Translations under genes and position numbers: made by a program | In this document: one piece after another, positions 13,197 through 17,529 of the stretch | Layout of the letters: each line of letters starts with the position of its first letter | Position numbering within the stretch: the first letter of the stretch is position 1 | Notes under the pieces: generated by a model | Seen by the model: the letters and a program-made list of their open reading frames with translations, nothing else | Database searches by the model: none | Told to the model about the DNA's origin: nothing | Source: Gammaproteobacteria bacterium | GTDB taxonomy: Bacteria; Pseudomonadota; Gammaproteobacteria; Pseudomonadales; M0112 | Direction: 5' to 3' | Assembly (NCBI GenBank): GCA_006227085.1 | Contig: SBFY01000195.1 | Span: 1 to 17,529, forward strand | DNA: 17,529 nucleotides

Positions 13197-13709
13197 TCAT
13201 GCCACCGTGTTGTAGCGCTGTTCAACATACGCCTTGAACTGCTTGAGGAACTTGCGCAGCATCATGCCCATCATGAAACCAAACAGCTTCATGAAAATCT
13301 TGCTGATACCCTTCGGCGACATCGCCATGGTCCAGGTCACCTTGACCTCGCCATTGCCCAGGTCTTCTACCTGGTAATCCTCGCCAAAGGCACTCACGCT
13401 GTCCATGGACGCATGGGTGAAACGGAAGGCCATACGCTTGCCCGGATCCCAGGCAATAAACACTTCTTCCCCGACCATGCCGCCACTCATGCTGACGGTA
13501 CGGGTCGTGCCCAGGCCATAGGGTTTCGGTGAAGTCCATTCCACGCCCTGGATGGGATCTGCCCACACCGTCCAGGCATGCGCATCTTCAAAGACCTCGA
13601 AAATTTGTGCCGGCGTGGCTTTAACCACCACCGACGCAGAAAAACAGGCAGGCGCAACATTGAAGTAACCCATGTCCACTGCGTCGCATTCATAGCGTTT
13701 TTGGGCCAC
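13197..13709 (-). CDS. SRPBCC-family protein in the murU-rpe cluster
   Basis: The product is about 170 residues. The strand-helix pair FSASVVVKATPAQIFEVFED followed by AWTVWADPIQGVEW is typical of the SRPBCC fold, and GNGEVKVTWTMAMSP gives later strands. The C-terminus is a long basic helix rich in Met and Phe (KLFGFMMGMMLRKFLKQF) that could bind a membrane or lipid. Ligand and role are unknown. GTG 13709 was chosen because AGGAG lies 7 nt upstream; ATG 13715 would leave only one base after that ribosome site. It sits between murU and rpe with tiny gaps, so it is co-expressed with them. Confidence 0.8.
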   Translation of the reverse strand: MAQKRYECDAVDMGYFNVAPACFSASVVVKATPAQIFEVFEDAHAWTVWADPIQGVEWTSPKPYGLGTTRTVSMSGGMVGEEVFIAWDPGKRMAFRFTHASMDSVSAFGEDYQVEDLGNGEVKVTWTMAMSPKGISKIFMKLFGFMMGMMLRKFLKQFKAYVEQRYNTVA

Positions 13710-13740
13710 ACGCATTCTCCTGTTCCGATGAAGGTTTCAT

Positions 13741-14415
13741 TTAATCAGCCGCGATGCGGGCATTCAAGCGCGCAAGGCGCTCCGGTGTGCCGACATCTTC
13801 CCAGTCACCGGGAAAACACTCGCCACTGACGCGACCGTCTTGCATGGCTTGCCGCAACAGTGGCGCCAGCGGGAAATCGCCCACCTCATGCCCGGCAAAC
13901 AACTCAGGCGATAGCAGTGCAATGCCGGCATAGGTCAGGCCCGTCAGGTGATCCGGCCGTAACTGCACCCGCCCGTCCACCAGCAGGAAGTCCCCTTGCG
14001 GATGCTGCGGCGGGTTGGGCACCAGCACCAGGTGCGCCAAATCATCGCCCAGCGTGCGCTGCACCAGTGCGGTGTAATCGTAATCCGTCCAGACATCGCC
14101 ATTGGCCACCACGAATGGCGCCTCCCCCAGCAGCGGCAGTGCCTTGCAGATACCTCCGCCAGTGTTGAGCGGTGTCCCTTCCCGCGACCAGGCAATGTGC
14201 ACACCCCAGCGCGAGCCATTCCCCAGCGCCGTCTCGATCTGCTCGCCCAGCCAGGCATGGTTAATCACGAAATCGTGTACGCCGGCGGCCACCAGCTTTT
14301 CCAGCTGGTGCTCCACCAGTGCCTTGCCTGCTACTGGCAGCAAGGGTTTCGGGCAGGTGTCGGTGAGCGGACGCATGCGCTGGCCAAAGCCCGCTGCCAG
14401 GATCATCGCCTTCAT
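13741..14415 (-). CDS. murU: MurNAc-1-phosphate uridylyltransferase
   Basis: The product is 224 residues, a nucleotidyltransferase with the opening ILAAGFGQRMRPLTDTCPKP (glycine-rich nucleotide loop, R13, K23). NGDVW (D107) provides a metal ligand and DWEDVGTPERL a second site near the end. Paired with AmgK, it makes UDP-MurNAc from MurNAc 1-phosphate, the recycling bypass of de novo synthesis known from Pseudomonas that is linked to fosfomycin tolerance. The ATG overlaps the amgK stop (ATGA), which strongly supports this role over a general sugar-phosphate nucleotidyltransferase. Confidence 0.92.
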   Translation of the reverse strand: MKAMILAAGFGQRMRPLTDTCPKPLLPVAGKALVEHQLEKLVAAGVHDFVINHAWLGEQIETALGNGSRWGVHIAWSREGTPLNTGGGICKALPLLGEAPFVVANGDVWTDYDYTALVQRTLGDDLAHLVLVPNPPQHPQGDFLLVDGRVQLRPDHLTGLTYAGIALLSPELFAGHEVGDFPLAPLLRQAMQDGRVSGECFPGDWEDVGTPERLARLNARIAAD

Positions 14416-15446
14416 CGGCGAACACCATCGATATCAGCAACACGGAACCAGTCCTGTGCGGATGCCTTCGGCAGGATCACCTCGCGGAACCAGTCATCCG
14501 CGTCGGCAAACGCCTCGTGCAGGGATAGCGCCTCCAGGGTGTAGCCCAGCACACGGGTCAGGTCACCCAGGTAACCCGCCTTGCCATCGCGCAGCCACAG
14601 GCGGGCAAAAATCCCCAGCACCTTGATGTGCCGTTGCAGGCCCATGGCATCGAAGGCATAGACCCAATCACCTGCTTCACGCCGCAGGATACCGGCCGCC
14701 GCTGCCATGGCGAGGTAGTCATCCAGCCAACCCAGTACCCGCTCACGCGGCCAGCGCACATAGCAGTCTTTCAGCAAGGACACCGGGTCATACAGCACCG
14801 GTCCGATCACCGCGTCCTGGAAATCAATGGTCGCCAGACGGTCATCATCAAGGATCATGATGTTGCGGGCATGGTAGTCGCGGTGCACAAACCGTTGCGG
14901 CTGCGCGACGGCACTGTCGACCAAACGGGCAAACAGGCTGTCCAGCATCTGCTGTTCACTTGCCGAGGGTGTGTATTGCAGCAACTGGCCGAGGAACCAC
15001 TGCGGGAACAAGGCCATTTCGTCCTGCAGGCGGCAGCCATCATAGGCCGGCAAACCGGCATCGGCTGGCGCCACCCCGGCCTGCATGGCCACAATTTGCT
15101 GCAGCGCCTGCCGGTAGCGGTGATCCACCTGGGTCACGGACAACTCCGGCAGCAACAAGCGATCGCCGAGGTCCGACAACAACAGGAAGCCCCGGTTTTC
15201 GTCATGGCCCAGCAGGGCCGGTACGGGCACAGCGGCCTGCTGCAACAAGGCACGCACTTGCACGAATTCGCGGTTTTTTTCCTTGTCCGGCGGGGCGTGC
15301 ACCGCCACCCATGTGTGACCGGCGGCGGTGTAACGGAAATAGCGGCGGAAACTGGCATCGCCGGATAACGGCACCAGCACACCCGGCTCCCGGATACCCG
15401 GCCCGGCCCGCAGGCAATCCGCACACCACTGTGCCAATTCGTTCAT
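14412..15446 (-). CDS. amgK: Anomeric MurNAc/GlcNAc kinase
   Basis: The product is 344 residues with an aminoglycoside-phosphotransferase fold. VPLSGDASFRRYFRY is the family's nucleotide-binding start, FVHRDYHARNIM holds the catalytic D190 and N195, and ATIDFQD holds metal-binding D208. In Pseudomonas this enzyme phosphorylates MurNAc and GlcNAc at carbon 1, feeding MurU in peptidoglycan recycling. ATG 15446 was chosen because AAGGG lies 8-9 nt upstream; an earlier frame start would add 12 unlike residues. It is divergent from lptD, the same order recalled from Pseudomonas, and leads the run amgK-murU-SRPBCC-rpe. Confidence 0.94.
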   Translation of the reverse strand: MNELAQWCADCLRAGPGIREPGVLVPLSGDASFRRYFRYTAAGHTWVAVHAPPDKEKNREFVQVRALLQQAAVPVPALLGHDENRGFLLLSDLGDRLLLPELSVTQVDHRYRQALQQIVAMQAGVAPADAGLPAYDGCRLQDEMALFPQWFLGQLLQYTPSASEQQMLDSLFARLVDSAVAQPQRFVHRDYHARNIMILDDDRLATIDFQDAVIGPVLYDPVSLLKDCYVRWPRERVLGWLDDYLAMAAAAGILRREAGDWVYAFDAMGLQRHIKVLGIFARLWLRDGKAGYLGDLTRVLGYTLEALSLHEAFADADDWFREVILPKASAQDWFRVADIDGVRR

Positions 15447-15483
15447 GCCGTCATCCCTTTGGTGAAGGCGGCAGAATAGCATG

Positions 15484-15512
15484 CATCATGGCGTCATCGC
15501 CTTGGCATGATG
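15484..15512. promoter_or_regulatory. Nested inverted repeat between amgK and lptD
   Basis: CATCATG (15484-15490) is inverted at CATGATG (15506-15512), and within it GGCG (15490-15493) is inverted at CGCC (15498-15501). It lies just upstream of the proposed lptD promoter, in the shared control region. It could be an operator, or chance. Confidence 0.3.
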
Positions 15513-15513
15513 G

Positions 15514-15542
15514 TTGGGTAACACCGCGCAATGCTTTATCAT
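15514..15542 (+). promoter_or_regulatory. Sigma-70-like promoter for lptD
   Basis: TTGGGT (15514-15519) and TATCAT (15537-15542) have a 17-nt spacer. The -10 matches five of six consensus bases. Transcription would begin near 15549, about 68 nt before the lptD start. Confidence 0.42.
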
Positions 15543-15616
15543 GGCCATGCCTGCGCCGGGCTTGTGGCGCAGCCAGCGCATAATGTTAACGATTCGCCTG
15601 ATCCGGTACTTCACGC

Positions 15617-17529
15617 ATGCCACCCCAGCCATCGCGACTCCTGTTTGCTGCCCTGCTACTGGCCCATCCGCTTGCCCAGGCAGCCGATGCCGCCAGCGAG
15701 TGGCAATGCACCCCGAAAGCTGACGGCCAGGGCTGGGACTGCCGCCCTGCACCCGTGAACGACGGCCCCTATCGCCTGCCACCGCTGCCATCCACCAGCG
15801 ATGCCACCCCGGTCAGCGGCCCGAAACCAACCATGAATCGCAAAGGCGAGCCCTTGCACGCATCGGCAACCGAGGCGTCGCCCGCTGTGGTGGCCGCCGC
15901 ACGCACCCCGGTTGACCCCGCATCACTGGACTGGGTGCCCCGCGCCAGCCTGGCAGAAGGCCAGGCTGCCAACCCCTGCTGCTCCGGCGCCTATATCGAT
16001 CCGCTGGCCAACCTGCCCAAGGAAAGCAACGCGCCGGATGAATCCCCGCTCAAGGTGGCCGCCGACAGTGGCCAGCTGGAAGAAAACCGCGAACGTTTTG
16101 TACTGACTGGCGGCATTGCCCTGGAACAGGGTTATCGCCAGGCCCGCGCTGACAAGGCCGAGGTCCTGCGTGCTGATGACCAGGTCATCCTCGAAGGCAA
16201 TGTGGTGTTGCGCGAGCCTAACCTGCTGATCCGCGCTGACCGTGCCCAGATCAACACCGCCAACAACACTGGTTATGCCGATAATGTGTATTTCGTTGTC
16301 CACGATGAGCATATCCGCGGCGATGCCGACCGGCTCACCATCGAGGGCGAGGGCGTGTACCAGCTGGACGGCAGTGGTTACACCACTTGTGAACCCGGCG
16401 ATGCCTTCTGGGACTTCGAGGCTGGAGAGATCCATATCGACCAGAACACCGGCATCGGCACGGCCAAGGATGCCGTACTGCACCTGCAAACTGTGCCTGT
16501 GGCTTATGTGCCTTATGTGCAATTCCCGATTGATGACCGCCGCATGACCGGCGTGTTGTGGCCACACATTGGCCATAGCAGCCGCAGCGGTTTTGAAATC
16601 GGTGTGCCGTATTACCTGAACCTCGCACCCAATTACGATGCCACCCTGACGCCACGGTATATCGATTCGCGCGGCACGATGCTTGAAGTGGAAACCCGTT
16701 ACCAGACACCCGTGGATGAGTGGCGGCTTGGCATGGCCTACCTCAACAGTGATAAGCAATATCGCGACGACCAGATTGATCGCAACGTCAGCGAAAAGCT
16801 GTCCGCCACACCACCCGAACCCATCACCTGGCAGGATTATGATGTTGATGCCGAGAAACGCTGGTTAATCAACCTCGATGAGCGTGGCAACCTGGGCAGC
16901 GGCTGGCGCAGCCGGATTGATTACACACGTGTCAGTGATGATGAATATTTCCGTGACCTGGACACGGTGAGCATCGAAGCTCGCCGCCAGACCCACCTGA
17001 CCCAGACCGGCATGCTGAACTGGACCAGTAATGTCTGGAGCTTTACGGCATCCGTTGAAGACCACCAGACCCTGGGCGAAAACAGCAAGGAACAGTACGC
17101 CTTGCTGCCGCATCTCGAATTACTGAAAACCGCCAGCGGTGAATCATTCCGCCCTGACTGGTTATTCCTTGCCGATTACAGCTTCTTTGACAGTGACACC
17201 CAGATACGCGGCCAGCGGATGTATGCCGAACCCGGCGTGACATTCCCCATGCGCTGGAATGCGGGCTACATCATCCCCACCGTCAAACTGCGTCATGTGA
17301 ATTACGTGCTGAACGATTCCAATGAAAACGGGGTTGTCTATGACTACACCCCGTTAACCTGGGTACCGCCGGGGCCAGCCCCCATCATGACATGGCCCGG
17401 TGACCCGGATTTCACACGTCCCAAGGCCGGCTCCGAAATCACCGGCACACCATCAGCGACTGTGCCCATGGCCAGCCTGGATGCGGGCTTGTTCTTCGAA
17501 CGCGACATGCAGTGGAATGACCGGTCATT
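15617..17529 (+). CDS. lptD: LPS-assembly protein LptD, N-terminal part (runs off the window)
   Basis: An open frame of 637 codons continues past the window end. It has a signal peptide (RLLFAALLLAHPLAQA, cleaved near residue 22), then a low-complexity Pro/Ala-rich extension to about 110 framed by EWQCTPK and GWDCRP. The LptA-like jellyroll follows (LTGGIALEQGYRQARADKAE to about 250), and then the start of the outer-membrane barrel (SGYTTCEPGDAFWDFEAGEI, VAYVPYVQFPIDDRRMTG). Cysteines at 31, 42, 121, 122 and 258 may include those that form LptD disulfides. LptD with LptE inserts LPS into the outer leaflet. An in-frame stop at 15599-15601 makes 15617 the first usable ATG, though its ribosome site is weak. 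The C-terminal barrel and its cysteine pair are not seen. Confidence 0.95.
   Translation, partial: MPPQPSRLLFAALLLAHPLAQAADAASEWQCTPKADGQGWDCRPAPVNDGPYRLPPLPSTSDATPVSGPKPTMNRKGEPLHASATEASPAVVAAARTPVDPASLDWVPRASLAEGQAANPCCSGAYIDPLANLPKESNAPDESPLKVAADSGQLEENRERFVLTGGIALEQGYRQARADKAEVLRADDQVILEGNVVLREPNLLIRADRAQINTANNTGYADNVYFVVHDEHIRGDADRLTIEGEGVYQLDGSGYTTCEPGDAFWDFEAGEIHIDQNTGIGTAKDAVLHLQTVPVAYVPYVQFPIDDRRMTGVLWPHIGHSSRSGFEIGVPYYLNLAPNYDATLTPRYIDSRGTMLEVETRYQTPVDEWRLGMAYLNSDKQYRDDQIDRNVSEKLSATPPEPITWQDYDVDAEKRWLINLDERGNLGSGWRSRIDYTRVSDDEYFRDLDTVSIEARRQTHLTQTGMLNWTSNVWSFTASVEDHQTLGENSKEQYALLPHLELLKTASGESFRPDWLFLADYSFFDSDTQIRGQRMYAEPGVTFPMRWNAGYIIPTVKLRHVNYVLNDSNENGVVYDYTPLTWVPPGPAPIMTWPGDPDFTRPKAGSEITGTPSATVPMASLDAGLFFERDMQWNDRS

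Noticed and set aside
14628..15368. A 246-codon + strand frame opposite amgK
   Set aside because: AmgK is firmly identified by its kinase motifs. The frame is His/Gln/Arg-rich, as expected of an antisense reading.
15923..16759. A 278-codon - strand frame opposite lptD
   Set aside because: The + strand frame is unmistakably LptD with a signal peptide and conserved barrel-entry motifs. The antisense frame is a codon-bias shadow.
1..17529. CRISPR array, tRNA, rRNA, insertion sequence or prophage
   Set aside because: No spaced direct repeats, cloverleaf, rRNA-like stretch, transposase or phage gene was found. The only mobile-element signal is the integron end.

Overview
The window reads as the distal end of an integron gene-cassette array joined to an ordinary gammaproteobacterial chromosome. 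Housekeeping gene content and order resemble Pseudomonas and its relatives: lptD, amgK, murU, rpe, trpE, trpGDC, a Vfr-type cAMP receptor protein and an adjacent OsmC gene. That comparison is from memory, and no species is claimed. The first ~1.2 kb is visibly richer in A+T than the GC-rich remainder, which fits acquired cassettes beside native sequence.

Layout. (1) Positions 1-1227: two promoterless-looking cassette genes, both on the + strand. One is an unknown 127-residue protein and the other is an NYN/PIN-like nuclease with a likely winged-helix tail. A well-formed attC site (436-528) separates them, and attC-like remnants lie at 3-47 and 1150-1227. (2) 1237-1984: three small + genes, each with its own ribosome binding site: two small membrane proteins and a double-CDGSH iron-sulfur protein. 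(3) 1990-2825: a VOC protein and an OsmC protein on the - strand, overlapping by ATGA. They diverge from vfr. (4) 2960-4999: + strand run of vfr, a Pmp3/UPF0057 peptide, a secreted DUF4124-type protein and an SRPBCC protein. (5) 5005-8428, - strand: an SLC13 permease with two RCK_C domains and a GT-C membrane glycosyltransferase. (6) 8445-12344, - strand: trpE-trpG-trpD-trpC, the anthranilate branch of tryptophan synthesis, very tightly packed. The glycosyltransferase follows trpC by only 16 nt. The 188 nt upstream of trpE hold a good sigma-70-like promoter, operator-like dyads and a possible attenuator with an 18-residue leader peptide. (7) 12533-15446, - strand: amgK-murU (peptidoglycan sugar recycling), an SRPBCC protein and rpe, nearly without gaps. 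(8) 15617-17529, + strand: the N-terminal ~637 codons of lptD, cut by the window end and divergent from amgK.

How the genes work together. AmgK and MurU act in sequence to convert recycled MurNAc to UDP-MurNAc, and LptD is the outer-membrane LPS translocon, so region 7-8 is an envelope cluster. TrpE/TrpG form anthranilate synthase, and TrpD and TrpC carry out the next steps. Vfr is a global cAMP-dependent regulator. The most interesting parts are the integron end with its nuclease cassette and the trpE leader. No tRNA, rRNA, CRISPR array, insertion sequence or integrase gene was seen. No gene-free stretch exceeds 300 bases.
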